Shown: positions 38,890 to 51,424 of the stretch, in pieces
How the letters are laid out: the number at the start of each line of letters is the position of its first letter
Position numbering within the stretch: the first letter of the stretch is position 1
DNA from: Spinacia oleracea
Lineage: Eukaryota > Streptophyta > Magnoliopsida > Caryophyllales > Amaranthaceae
Length of the DNA: 64,000 nucleotides
Reading direction: 5' to 3'
Assembly: GCF_020520425.1 (NCBI RefSeq)
Contig: NC_079487.1
Coordinates: 130,222,385 to 130,286,384 of the forward strand
Notes under the pieces: generated by a model
Told to the model about the DNA's origin: nothing
The model's database searches: none
What the model saw: only the letters and a program-made list of their open reading frames with translations
Translations under genes and position numbers: made by a program

Positions 38890-40035
38890 CAACGAATTAT
38901 GTCCTCAATACAATATTCTCACTAAACTCATTCCAACAAGTAAGACTTCTACAATTCTTTCCATACAGTGCCTCAACATGTGACATCGTAATGCTTGCAT
39001 GGTAACTATTGATGCACGAAAATTCAATCGAACCTAGGTGGCCTTCCCAATTACCCTTAAAGTCAATAACACCGGTTTTCAACATAAATTCCGTTAGTAA
39101 TCTCAATCTGTCTATCGGTTGCAGGGTGGAAAGAAATATTCATTTTCAATGTTGTCCCAAAGATTCAACTGGACCTTATTGCCAAAATTTCAGACTTTTG
39201 TTCTCGGTAAGGATCTTACATGTTGCTCTATAAAGGTAATGTCTCCAAATATTCGTAGATAACACCATAACAGCTAACTCTAGGTCATTGGTTTGGTAAT
39301 TAGCCTTATAAGGTTTCAATTGACGCGACAAAAGCTAAATCTAAAAAGCTTCCTCACATTTCTCACTTCACTTGAATTTCGATTCCTTTTTCAACAAGTT
39401 GGTCAATGGTTTTTCTCTCTTCGAAAAGTCTTTCACAACATCCTATAATGGTCATCTAGGCCTAAAAAACTTTAGATACATACACGTTCTTGGAATAGGT
39501 CACTCACTCACCTCTCTAATCTTAGCAGGATCTACAGAGACTCCTTCTGGTCAACTTTTCCTTTTTACCAAACCTCATTATGCCTTTCATGGATATGTAT
39601 AACTTTTGGGCACAACCCCTAGCTCTTTCACCAATTCATATATTTCTTTTCATCTTTTTAAGATGCCAAATGATTTCTAACGATCCTGGACCACTCGAAT
39701 CTTCTCTTAAATTTATTCCCTTAAGTAACGTAGTTTTCAATCAATTTAGTCCTTCACTATTCCGCCAGTGTCACTTATACCCACATGACTTCAAGATTTG
39801 TATACTTCATCCATATAAAACTAGATTCTTTCTAAGCGTCTCCAAAATAACTCTCAAGTGTTTACCATGCTCTTTCTCATTCCTTGCTATACGGTGTTTC
39901 AGATATAGGTGTCGTTTCAGGATTTAACTCTATAGTGAACTCAAATGCTCTAGTTGGTGACATACTCGCAATTCCACTCGGAAACACATCAATGAATTCA
40001 TTCACACTGGGAACATCCTCGATCTTCACTCCAAC
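38890..40035 (-). pseudogene. gypsy pol remnants: RT edges, RNase H start, integrase end
   Basis: On the minus strand: 40030-39880 encodes the RT N-terminal edge (VNEFIDVFPSG, ELNPETTPIS). At 39890-39830 this jumps straight to the post-catalytic HLRVILETLRKN. 39545-39345 gives GVSVDPAKI and VKDFSKREKPLTNL with stops (RNase H side). 39140-38897 gives FHPATDRQ, GNWEGHLGSIEF and HVEALYGKNCRS (integrase C-terminal part). The segment that should carry the RT YxDD and most of integrase is deleted and the rest is riddled with stops. This is a dead polyprotein. Confidence 0.85.
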
Positions 40036-40484
40036 TTATTTACTCCCAACTAGCACACTACAGAAAAAAATAGCTCACACTCTCTATTCGTCCATTTCCT
40101 CACTCGCATTACAGAAATAACTAAAGGTTCTTGGACTTCTCAAAACATCTACATGAGGTCAATTTCCCAACAAGGTTCCTTAAAATTACTCTCTAAATTT
40201 CACAGTCTATCTTAGCCTTGGAAAAACTTAGTCAATCCGTCCCTGGAATTACATCTAGGTCCCTAAAATTAAACTTTTGTCCAATCAGAAGGGAAAACGC
40301 AATCTTTTGTCTTCAAAGGCAAGTTCTTAAATAATCTTATACACCTTATGGTTACCCCGGTGGGCATAATAACAGGTAAATGAAACATTCAAAATCTACT
40401 AATTTCAGACTTTTAATAACAAATGACAAAATGAAAGAATAAGTTGCTACCGAATCAAATAATGTTTAACTAGCACAAAATTAA

Positions 40485-41584
40485 TTAAAAAAAAGTACCA
40501 TGAACTACGTCTGCAGAACGTTCAGCTTCATTTCTACTCATCATGAATAGTTTGCCCGGAGCCTTATCCTGGTTGTTGTTATCATTTGCAGGCTTATTAT
40601 AGTTCTCTTGATTGTTTTGTGCCCCTCCAGGCTTTGAATTTTGATCTCCAGACTGGTTAAACCTCTCTTGGTTCCCACCTCCATTACTATTTTGTTCCTT
40701 TCTGTGCTTAATGAAGCACTCAAACTCTCTATGCCCCCTTTTCTGACAATAGTGGCAATTCACCAATTTTCCTTTACAGTCCTTCCCAGGGTGGTTATTG
40801 TTGCACCTCTTGCAGTGATACACTCTCTCGGATTTACTCCTATTGTTGTGCCCCTGACTGTTTCCTCCTCGAAAATTTCCATTTCCATTTTCATTCCTAT
40901 TCTCATTCATATTCCTCCTGAAATTCCCTTGGTTTTTCTGGACATTAAACTCTTTTCTTTTCTCCCCAACAACATTTTTCGCGTCCCTTATGGACTGCAA
41001 ACCGTAAATATGAGCGGTTCTCTTATACACATTATCTAAAGAGGTAAAGATTTCTCCACCTAATCCCAACTGGAACTCATCGGTCAACCCTTGCTCAAAC
41101 CTCTGAGCCTTTATCTCTTCTGTGGCTACAACTTCAGGTGCGATCCTCGACATCGCTATAAATTTGCTATAATATTCAGCGATGGTCATACTCCCCATCC
41201 CAAGGTTTATGAATTCCTGCGCTTTTCGTTTTGTTATAAAAGGAGGATAAAACTTTTCCCTCAATGCAACAACAAATGAGTCCCAATTAAATCCTTCAAC
41301 AACACTTAGCTTAGTTCTATTTTCTTTCCACCATAGATCGGCCTCATCTTTTAGGTAAAGGACAGCTTGACCTACTTTCATATTTTCAGGACAATTTACC
41401 GTTCAAACTCCCTAATCCAGTGTTCTAGGAAGGTCGGTTCTGCTTGCCCCTTGAAGTATGGTGGCTTAACTTTCGCAAACCTTTCAAACATGTTCCCTGC
41501 AGAATCGGGGCGCTCAGTTCTTTCCTGGGCTAGTTTTTCCGCCAAGAGGCGAATAGCAGCAGCTAGGTCATTATTGTTGGCCAT
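40485..41584 (-). pseudogene. gypsy gag, frameshifted
   Basis: An N-terminal ORF (41584-41396) holds KVKPPYFKGQ and EPTFLEHWIREFE and ends in a stop. The next ORF (41381-40485, 298 aa) holds VGQAVLYLKDEADLWW, the capsid core, an Asn/Gln-rich linker, and zinc knuckles around CKRCNNNHPGKDC and CHYCQKRGHREFEC. The break lies at about 41390 and looks like a small deletion. The second ORF runs to a TAA with no fused pol. Gag packages element RNA in the cytoplasm. As it stands the full-length protein cannot be made from one frame. Confidence 0.85.
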
Positions 41585-41589
41585 CCTAA

Positions 41590-43017
41590 AGCGCGACCTG
41601 TAAGTAATATATTCTATTTTACGTTCGAAACTTCACTTAACATTATCCTAGCAATGTAATATCACACCAGCATCCAGAATTCACATACATAAACAATCAT
41701 TTATGAATGATATTCGCATACCGGACATTCAACTAAGAAACAAGGATCAAATTCAATCATCACAAATAATAAGGTAGAAAAAGAAGAAAACATTCCCTTT
41801 GCGTGCCCAAAATAAACTCTTGGTCCTTTGGATAATCAATGATCTAACTTTTATTCCTCAAAAGAATGAGTATAACAATCCCTAAATATTAACAACACAC
41901 TTGTCCTCAAAATAAAATAAAAGTTCTATGATATAAATATAAACTATTGTTGGCGAATTATGGAATTCTCACATTGGAAACGAATACTTTAACTTTTATT
42001 GCTAATTCTATAAAGGTTTAATACATCCTTGAAAAGAATAAAGAATAACTCAAACTCTTATTGCTTTAACTTTAAACTGTTGTAGCTTTGCTACTTATTC
42101 TCCAAAACATTTAAGAACAAACTAACTATTACAACTTCAAATGTTTAAGGCATCTTGTCTATCTGTTCTTTCCTTGGAAATTTGTGAAGTGAAATCTAGA
42201 TCCTCAGTATTCGTCGATCTTCTCAAAGGATCCTATGTTGGTGTACTTGGAAAGAAGCGTTTTATTCAAGAAACAAACAACTTAAGATCTTACTAACGAT
42301 TTCCCAACCAAAGCATAATCAGAATTCAATAAAACAATAAGTTTGGTGGAATCAAACAATTTCTATGCACATTTACATGCAACACTTAAACATTTAACAC
42401 ATGCACATAGCAATTAACTTCTTATGTTAGCAATTAACTACTAATGCACATATAATTCTATCCTATATGCCCTTTCCTATATTACCCATCTCTCATAATA
42501 AATCATAATAGGTCAAACATTGAAGAATTTAAAGAATAAAACAAGAACGATTAGTAAGAAAAAGTTTATTAAACGAATTAATAATAAACGAATAAATAAA
42601 ATAAAGAATATATTTTTATTTATTTTTTTAAAACGAATAATTAATAAGAAATTTTTATTAAACGAATAAATAATAAACGAATACATATTTATTAAGCGAA
42701 TAAATATTAAACGAATAAATATACTTAAGGAATAAGATTTTTTTTTATTTTATTTTTTTCGAATATATTTAATTTAATTTCGAAAATAAAGAAAAACGTA
42801 CTTAATTCACATAAACAAAAAGTTTCGAATAAATAAGTTAATTCCGAACTTAAATAAGAAATATTATATACTTTCAAACAAGATAAAAGGAAATCGGCCC
42901 CCCCAAAAAAAGTACCAATTTTTGAACACTATAATACGTAGAAGCTCGATTTTTAAGAAATTTATTTTAAATAACTAGATAGTTAGGCGCCTAAAAAAAT
43001 TGTTAAGTAAAACCTTA
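41590..43017 (-). other. gypsy 5' untranslated interior
   Basis: Between primer site and gag the sequence is AT-rich. At 42530-42840 it is made of drifting ACGAATAAATAATAA-like repeats. No ORF. Confidence 0.6.
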
Positions 43018-43034
43018 GCTTCTAGATACCACTT
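43018..43034 (-). promoter_or_regulatory. Primer-binding site, initiator-Met tRNA type
   Basis: Just inside the 5' LTR the minus strand reads AAGTGGTATCTAGAAGC. TGGTATC matches the usual initiator-Met tRNA complement, with later mismatches. Confidence 0.6.
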
Positions 43035-45782
43035 TGTAACACCCCGACAATTCTCTCTTTTCTAAAAGAACATTTTAATATAAAACGTAGAGAATTATCA
43101 AGGCATTATCGCCCGTGTGAAAACGTAACGGCTTATTCAGAATTTTGCAGCGGAAAACATAAAACTAACTGTAGGTTTATAAATAATCATTTTCAGAATA
43201 AATCCCAAAAACCAATCAACGAAAAACAAAGTTAATGTTACTAATTCAATAAGTTTTAGAGTCCACTTAAACAAACCAAATCCAACTTAGAAAATCAAAT
43301 GAACTACAAGCTCTCTAATCCCGATCCCAATGATGCATCATCTTCAAACCTGTAGATGGGCAACGCTTATTGATCCTTAGAGACTGCTCACCAAAGATGG
43401 GTCATCACAGGATCAATAAGGCATAGCCATGATCAACACACACAAACAAAGCACGTAATCAGCAAAGCTGAGTACTACATACTAAAGCAATAATAATAAT
43501 CCTAACATGATACTATTAAACATAATTAAGGGCAGACAAAGCATGATAATCTGACGACCATACTTAACTAGACTAGGCTAGACTGGACTAGACTTTTATA
43601 ACAATAATATTATTTTAATTGAAATAGGCAATGGACCGAGTTTTCTAGCTAGACGAGGTACGGGCGCGACTCCGTAACCTCAGTGACCTGCGATATCGAG
43701 GAACGTTTGACTGAAAATAGGACGCGGTGATCAATCCGGTCCGAATGAAAGGCCATGGGCTACCACCATGAACCCCAACTCCTGTTTGTCCGTCACTTTA
43801 GACGTGCACAGTCTAAAGCTATTGCTACTCAGTTTCACTTTACATGATTTACAAATTGACACCCTGTTATGACTCAACAATCACATAAGGCATGCAACTC
43901 ACATTTATTTATAACTGTTTTTATCTTGGAATTGAGTAAGTGATCACAGAGGCATCAAACAAGACTCATTCCAATTAACTCCAATCTTTTCTCTAATACT
44001 GATCAACCCCTGTATATGGGTATAAGGTTTCAACTAACTAAATGAGGTCCTCCGCCCTCATAAAGTAGTGAAAAGCTAAAAGGGAACAACAATTAACTGA
44101 TCTGAATTATATACTAAATAATCTAGTGTTCCCAATCAAACATGTTTGCATCAATCTTCCATACTAACATGTTACAATTCTCATAATGCAATATAAGTTC
44201 AATATGTCCGTCCAACAATATTAAACATGCAATTTCAACCTAACCGAGTTCGTCGATAATATCAACATAACTAAGTTCAACAACAATCTCAACACAACCA
44301 AGTTCACCAACAAGTTCAACATGGTTTCAACAATTAGCACACATTCCAAGCACACAGGTATGTACGTACCTTGTGTAAACAAAATGCGAGACCACTTTAA
44401 GAATTCAAAAGTCGCCTACGGAGAATTCTCCACCTAACAACAACCAATATAGACTCATATCAATTCATATTGAATTTTCAGCAACATTAGGGAGCTTCAA
44501 ACCCTTCATAAACATAATTAGAACATTTTCCAATATCGAAACTTGAATATTTGATTTCTAGCATCATAATTATTATATTAATTATTGAAATTCGTTGAAA
44601 ACTCTTCAAAGCATCATACTTTAAATTTCCAGCAATATAACTACTTTCAAACTACTCCGAAACATAATTAACATGTTTGAAATCATAAAAACAATAAATT
44701 TAATAATTCCTAAACATCCTACCATGATTTAAATCATTAAAAACCTTAAAATTCATTCTTTAAATAATTAAAAATTAATAGTTCAATGCATTTATATAAT
44801 CTGAAATTAATAATCTAATTATGCAAACATATAATTCTTGAAATTCATAATCAAATCATAAAACTTATAATTTAAATTCAAGAAACATAATTAAATCATT
44901 AAAACGTAATTAAAACATTAATTAATTTAAGGGTTAAGAATTAACCAAAAGAAAGAATGAAGAGTGGTTGGACGGCGGTCGGAGATGGCGCGGCAGCGGC
45001 GGTGGCGGCTGTCGATGGTGGCAGCGAGGGTTGCTCGGGTCGTTGGTGGTGGTGCCGTGAGCAAGGAACAAGCCAAAGGGAGGACTGTTTGCGTGTGGAA
45101 GGATTGCGAAGTTGGTGCTGGTTGGTCGGCGACGACACAGGACGGTGGCTGTCGCGGTCAGTTTCGTAGGTGGGTGGTGGTTGCTGCACAAAACCACGAG
45201 CATTAAGGAGGAGAGGAACGAAAGGAAAACCAATCACGAAAAGGAAAACGTGAGAGGAGAAGGAGAACGGAGGAGAACGAAAGAGATAAGAGAGGAGGGA
45301 GGTTTACCGGACGAAGGAGGAGACGCCGACGGCGAGGGTGGTGCAGGCGGTGTGCGGTGGCTGGTGGCTGGCGGCTGCAAGGTTTGAGGGTTTGAGGGTT
45401 CACGTGAAGGGTGAAGGATGAAGGAGAGAGATTTTTCTTTTGTTGTTTCTTTGGTTTCACGTGAGATGAGATTATGGGGGTTTAGGTTTATCACAATGGG
45501 CTTTACCAAAGTGGGCTAGAATTAGGAACTTAGTTTTAGGATTTCATTCCAAAATCGATTAGGAACGTTCTCTAAATTCAATCGGTTTTGTAATTCGATT
45601 TATTTTCAACATGAAATTCTAAAATTATTTTAATTTCATAAATCGTTGAAATATTTAAAACGTATAAAAATAAATATTCGTTAATTACATTTTTATTTCT
45701 AAAATTCGTAAATTCTATTTAAATATAATTAACTATACGTTAAAATGTATTAATAAGATTTATAAAATTACGGGGGATTACA
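43035..45782 (-). repeat. 5' LTR of the gypsy element
   Basis: Same length as its partner, with three substitutions seen. It supplies the promoter for the minus-strand element. Confidence 0.95.
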
Positions 45783-46054
45783 CACTCAACTACTTTTGAC
45801 TATATACAGGTCCACCAAGCTTCTATATGTACAAATTCAACTAACTTCTTTTGAATATGTAGCTATTTGCTAAGGTAGAAGTCCCACTTTTGGATGCAAA
45901 CAAAACTAAACTCTATATAATTAGACATGCAAATACTTTTATTGAATATAACAATACTGAAATGTATGTAAATATCCTAATAATACGGAGTATTTTGCAT
46001 ATAAACAAATTTCAGTATCTTACTCTCACGTGCAACGCACGTGCTTTTCACTAG

Positions 46055-48184
46055 TAAGGAGAAGTTAGTGAAATAATATGAATACATACACTAAATCTAG
46101 CATTCAACCATCCTAACCCAACTACTTAGGTGAGTAAGAGAACCACCATAACTGAACAGAAGCCATCACAAGTCACAACAACTTGGATCAGACTGCATCA
46201 AGACTGATGGTATGATGCTGCTTATTAAGACCAATTCAATGAGTCAACTAAGGTCATGAAATCAGCATTGCTACCAATCTAACAAACTAGCAGCTGGAAC
46301 CAGGAACCAAAATTACAGCAGCCCCAAAATATACTTCAATGTTACAATATCTAACTTTATAACATTAACTTTTGAACAATTGGGATTACTTTATGAAGAA
46401 ATGATATTAAGCTAAGTGAAATGTTAGTGATTGAAATAATCCAAGAGTTTTAGCATGATTTTCAAAATTATATGTCACATCCATGAAGAAAATAAAAGAG
46501 GAAGCATACATTAATTTACAAACCTTCAGATCATGCATAGTAAAAGGCTCCTCGTGGATGATATGGAATTGCAACTCGGAGATAGCAACACATGGTATAT
46601 TGGTATACCACGTACGTACAATTGTATTCATCTGACAGTCTCTCCAAGAGTTCAGAACCAGGACCAGAACCAGTACCATCAGTCCACCACCAACAACATG
46701 GAAAACTAGAAAGCCTTAAACACTTGTACAGTTACGAGCTTTATGATGTATTATTTTGGGAATTTATATAGGACCCTTAAAGAATGACTCCAGCCATATA
46801 GCAAAAACTACACTAGCAGACATAAGCATTCGGTTAATGACAGAAACCCAATTAGATGCATCATGGCTGTCAACATATATTTTAGTTTCCAAGCAACTAC
46901 ACCCCATGGGACTTCCATTAGAAACAGGAGTTCTGGAATTACTAACTGAAAGAAATGTAGTACTGAGCTTGCTAACTCTCCATAAATAATTCACTATTTT
47001 TAAAAGAAGAATGTCTAACCAAAAGGAAATGTAAAACGATTTTTAAAGCAGAGTTAGGAACTAGACCCAGCTTGTTGCACTTATGATATTCGTCCGAATT
47101 TCGTTACAACATTTATGTTTTCTCCATAAAAACACCATTTCTTAACTAGTTAAAATCAAGATTTATACCATACATAAAGCTAATGACATTTAGCAATCAA
47201 AGCTCGAATCAAATTTGATTAAAAAAAAAACCCAGTAGTCACTGCTAAATCAGGGTTGCAAGAACTAAGCATTGGATTGGAAGAAGCATTTCATCGAACA
47301 GGTGTTATGCATGAACAAAATGACATTAATTAGGACCAAAATCACCAGTCTTTTCACAATTTGACTACGCATATCCCCTCAAACCCTCAAGGAACTTGCA
47401 AACATCCAACAGTTCTTCTAAGAACATTTACTGGGAAAAAGTCTCCAACATAGATAGCTCCGCCCTGAACAAATAATTAATTTGTTTCAACTAATAATTA
47501 TGTAAACATAAAAATAAATTTCAATGATAACCAATATGAAAAAAAACACAACCAAAAATTTCGATGAGTGCTACAAATTGTTTCATATACTTCAAATCAT
47601 TACAACCCACAAGTTCCATATAACAGATCGAAGGAACGAGTTTCTGAAAATAAGAGAAATTACATGTTAAAACAACTTTTAGATTTGGATTACAATCGAC
47701 GATTCATGCTTCCTTTGAGTGAATTGGTCATAATTACGATCAACATCGACAAGTTTCTGATTTTCAGATTAATAGTTTTTCATGGAAAAATTTGGCTCTC
47801 AATTCTTCACTTAATTTTGGGCGCCAAAACTCCCGCTCTTGTAAGCTAAGTGACACCCTTACCCCAATTCCCCCAATTTTCCTTAGCTTTCCCCTTCTTG
47901 AATGTTTCTTAAGCTGAGTTGGCCCAATCGCATACCCGGGTATATTGACTGTACCTATGGGTAAGTGTATGGACTCCCCTTTGTTAACTTGTTTGGTCAG
48001 GGAAAAATTCGCATGTGCGAGGTTTCATGTGAGCGGATAGGTTGCGGAGTGACATGTTTGAAGCGTGTGACGTATTTTTTTGTCAAATTTACTTTAAATG
48101 ATTAACTTAATATGGACTATGGAGTACTGTATAGAGGTACAAGAATAGACTTTCAAAATACTTTACGCACCTTTTATACAATAA
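46055..48184. other. Region without a confirmed gene, some exon-like scraps
   Basis: Minus-strand scraps with coding flavour include about 46640-46525 (SWRDCQMNTIVRTWYTNIPC, ending at AAG|GTTTGT) and about 47450-47355 (LSMLETFSQ, stop, MFLEELLDVCKFLEGL). Both have stops or no partner exons, and I cannot name a family. Confidence 0.3.
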
Positions 48185-48230
48185 CTAGTGTGTACTGTGG
48201 CTCGGACGTTGTCTCAGATTTTGACTTTTA
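48185..48230 (-). mobile_element. Helitron-like 3' end
   Basis: The minus strand ends GAGACAACGTCCGAGCCACA, then GTACACACTAG|T: a degenerate short hairpin followed by CTAG and T. It matches the end at 49068 and so belongs to the same family. The 5' end was not found. Confidence 0.4.
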
Positions 48231-48411
48231 TTCGGATTTATATGTTAAAAATATATGCCCACATAGATGGTGTTGTCATAGAATTACAGAGGTGACATTA
48301 AATTAGCGACCGATTAGCAACATCTCCAAACTGAAACCCCACATCCGAAAATCAAAACAAAGTCGGGACCTTTTCTTCATAATTAGTTGATTAATTACTC
48401 TGAAAATTATT

Positions 48412-48513
48412 AGTGCACCGTGCACCCAAGGAAATTTTTATATCCATTAGTGGCCCTTATCACATTTCCTCCTCACATGTAAGGAGAAAATGTGAAGGGG
48501 TGCACGGTGCACC
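48412..48513. mobile_element. Small MITE with GGTGCACGGTGCAC termini
   Basis: AGTGCACCGTGCACCC at the left and GGGTGCACGGTGCACC at the right are near-perfect inverses about 100 bp apart. Non-coding. Confidence 0.7.
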
Positions 48514-49067
48514 AAGGCCTATTTATTGGCATTTGAAGCTATAAAGACTTATAGCCTAGAAGATTCTACAATGCTCCTTCAAATGAGTTCTCTATAAATA
48601 TCTAGAATGTTCCCACCTCCAAGAAACCAGAAAATAAAAAAAAGGCTTCTAGAAAATATTATACCATCCAATCATCCATGCTAGAGTTAGTCATCCATGT
48701 TAGAACACTCTAGAGAAAGTCAATCTAGAATACCCAAAAGCACTCTAGAACTTTTAGCCAAGCACTAAATTTGGAATTTCTTTTATTTTCAACCTTATTA
48801 TTGGAAATGGTTCAAATATACGGAGTATAAGCTTATGACATTATTTTTATTTATTTTTGTACTTCAAATTCCTAGGGTGGAAAATATTTATTTGTGGAAA
48901 AATGGAATTGTGACTACAACTTCCCAAAAAAGAACTATTGTCCACCCTTTTCTTTTCCAAAAATATAACCCTACGTACTCCATAGTTTATAATATTTTAT
49001 CGATTTTTTCTGTAAAAATTGTGCATCGCATACACTACTATTAAACTAACCCAATTCAGAAATTAAA

Positions 49068-49110
49068 CTAGTGTGTGGCTCGGACGATGTCCCAGTTACT
49101 ACTTTGAATA
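49068..49110 (-). mobile_element. Helitron-like 3' end
   Basis: The minus strand ends GGGACATCGTCCGAGCCACA, then CACTAG|T: a 4-bp hairpin (GGAC-ATC-GTCC), a spacer, then CTAG before T. All gene fragments at 50-54 kb lie upstream of it in the same orientation, so it could be the 3' end of a gene-capturing Helitron. The 5' end was not identified. Confidence 0.45.
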
Positions 49111-49605
49111 ATTAAAATTCAAGATTCTTCTCAGCTCAATATTTGACCAGATACATGTAGTCCATAAAATTAAAAAGATTCATTAATTTCGTCAACTACA
49201 CATGTACACTACATCATTTATCACGACCAAGTAATTTTTCAATTAGATCTTCTTACAATTCGTTAAAGTTATTTGGTTAACAACATAGGAATTAGAAATT
49301 TTTAATGATTGATCAAAGAGGGACTAGGTAATTTATTTCCAATTTTGTAGGAACTTAAGTTTCCCATGAATTTCAACTTTCTCCAATGTTACTTTTTTTT
49401 ATGTCAACCAAACAAATAACTAGCGAATCTATAAATTTCAACTTCCTCCCCTTTTCACTTTTTTATGTCAATCAAACAACTGGTCAATCTATAAATTACC
49501 ATGAGTTTTCACTTTCCCATTTTCAGAAGTCAACCAAATAACCTCTTATTTGATTGGAACACGATTGTAGGATTTATAAGATCACAAATTCTTATTTATA
49601 ATGGG

Positions 49606-49889
49606 TGTACAATAAATATTGTACACCGGAGTAAAAGTTGACTCAAAATGCTTAAAAGTTACATTTATATATGTAAAAGTTACCTATTTTTTAATGATAA
49701 ATTTCTTCATTTGAATAAAATTTATTTCTTCAAAATCACTAATAATGTATAAATTAATCATTTAACCCTTTAAAATATTTATCTATCAACTTTTTAATTT
49801 TATAATATTAAAGTTACAAAAAAATAGGTTAAAGTTACAAAAAAACTTCATAAAAGTTATCTTAGTGTACAATAAATTTATTATACACC
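49606..49889. mobile_element. MITE with GGTGTACAATAAAT termini
   Basis: GGTGTACAATAAATATTGTA at the left faces TAGTGTACAATAAATTTATT...ACACC at the right. The interior repeats AAAGTTAC. It is about 280 bp and non-coding. Confidence 0.6.
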
Positions 49890-50234
49890 TTGTGCGCGCA
49901 AGACCTTTTGTTATAAGATGGCACGGGAGACTGTCACCGTTGCTCATCATAACTTCCACTTTCTTTTAACAGAGAAATCAAAAGTAGTAGTTAGTACAAG
50001 GATTCAATTTTTTTACAAAACCACCGTAACGATTGCACCGCTTTTCAAGGCATCCTTGGGCCCTTAAGCAGTGAAGTCTTACATAAATACAGATCCCCCT
50101 ATCTTCTGTCAGCATTTCTAATTCAACAGTAAAAAAGAAGCTAAAATCTAATTTCTTTCCTTCCTGAAATCTTGAGTACTAGGCAGCACTTCTTCTACAA
50201 TTCCACAAATAATCAAATGTTCATACAAAAACAA

Positions 50235-50318
50235 GGACTACCGGAAACTTTGAAAGCGCTGGAGCACTGATTTCTGCAGAAGTAACCTCAATCGACTCCC
50301 AAGCAGTCAACGGATGAC
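50235..50318 (-). pseudogene. Unrecognised exon-like segment
   Basis: After the acceptor TGCATCAG|GT the minus strand reads HPLTAWESIEVTSAEISAP, then ALSKFPVVLVF. Clean coding-like sequence with a good acceptor but no partner exons found. Family unknown. Possibly another captured fragment. Confidence 0.35.
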
Positions 50319-51147
50319 CTGATGCAGAATTTTACAAATCAAACCATCCCAGAAAGAAAATAAAAAACCTCAAAAAGCACAGGGAAAATCACATTAAATA
50401 GGCCAATGTTTGTAAGGCAGGACCCCCTCCCCCAGCTAAAAACCCACTTTAATTCCTTCTTATGTTAGTAGTTTCATCTGAAATCAGATCAATCTGATCC
50501 AAAATGCAGCACAGAATGTCAAACAGACACTAAGAAAATATATAATGGGACCTAAAATAACTATTTTCTTATGTGTACTTCCACTTGACAGTTAGGTTTC
50601 ATGAAAATAGATATAAGTGAGTATTACTAATTAGAGAGAAGCTTAGCTTGTCTGATTTGGTGCTTATTGGTGTCTCGAGTTCGAGACTTTAGAGCACTCT
50701 CATACAGTCAAACGTACCTTCTTACCCTTTCTTAAAGTGAGAACACCATATTCACATGCTCACTTTAATAACCAGTGTTTCATAAACATATGCAATTTGA
50801 AACACCACACCCTAAAACCATAAAACAGCACAGGAGATAACACCTATCGAACATCATTTGGTTTTAGTTTCATGGGTATCTAACTTACTAACTCCCAGTA
50901 TACCCCTACGATTATGTGTCTGTGTACAAAAACCTAGGTTTTTGAAATATATTCCAGGAATATTTCAAATTCAGTAACTTATTCCACACCATTGACCACC
51001 CCTGCAAGATTTCCCCTCCAAATTGAAACTTATATTCATTCATAAAAGAACCAAAATGTCCCGAGTTCTCCTTAATTCAAACTACCACTCTTCATTGATT
51101 TCATCTGTCAAAAACTACGCAATGTGGCATGGTAATAAACATTACCA

Positions 51148-51303
51148 TCACTCAACTTGCTTAACATAAAAAACAAAGTGGACAGTATCTATTCCCTTGA
51201 TAACTTCATGGACCTCCTCAGAATATTTGCCACAGAGCAAATCAGAAATTTCACTTGCTGGGATATTTCCAACACACTTTATCCAATTGACTATTCTGAA
51301 AGC
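51148..51303 (-). pseudogene. Unrecognised exon-like segment
   Basis: After GCTTTCAG the minus strand stays open for about 50 codons, reading CVGNIPASEISDLLCGKYSE, then EVHEVIKGIDTVHFVFYV, to a stop. Coding-like but not identified. Confidence 0.3.
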
Positions 51304-51424
51304 TTGAAACAACATTTGTAGACCACATAACATATTCAGATATGATAATATACTCATGTGAAAAGTAAGGAAGACTAACCCAGTCAAAATTAACAAATAT
51401 GTTCAATACCCTCACACATCATCA

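Larger units (their letters stand above)
35796..45782 (-). mobile_element. Ty3/gypsy LTR retrotransposon, complete ends, defective interior
   Basis: The 9,987-bp element is flanked by perfect 5-bp duplications CACTC (35791-35795 and 45783-45787). The two 2,748-bp LTRs begin TG and end CA. The internal region (38544-43034) is read on the minus strand in the order primer-binding site, gag, RT and RNase H remnants, integrase remnant, purine tract, which defines Ty3/gypsy. Long LTRs and the gag type suggest the chromovirus/Tekay group (inference). Only three LTR differences were found by eye (36122/43361, 36797/44036, 37829/45068), so insertion is recent. The pol catalytic core is missing, so movement must have relied on proteins from another copy. 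Confidence 0.95.
33905..46054 (+). mobile_element. Non-autonomous Helitron-like element, split by an LTR retrotransposon
   Basis: The 5' end is A|TCTTACTACTTAAAAAAGCC. The 3' end carries a 7-bp hairpin (CACGTGC-AAC-GCACGTG, 46027-46043) followed by CTTTTCACTAG|T, ending at 46054. This is the TC...hairpin...CTAG layout between host A and T expected of Helitrons. Removing the nested gypsy element and one duplication leaves about 2.16 kb. No Rep/helicase coding is seen. Around 34050 there is a TATAAAA word and a CT/CA-rich leader-like stretch, perhaps a captured promoter. The 3' end is the stronger evidence; the 5' end is inferred. Confidence 0.6.

Noticed and set aside
38766-40120. Plus-strand ORFs in the gypsy interior
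   Set aside because: They are antisense to recognisable gag/pol remnants on the minus strand.
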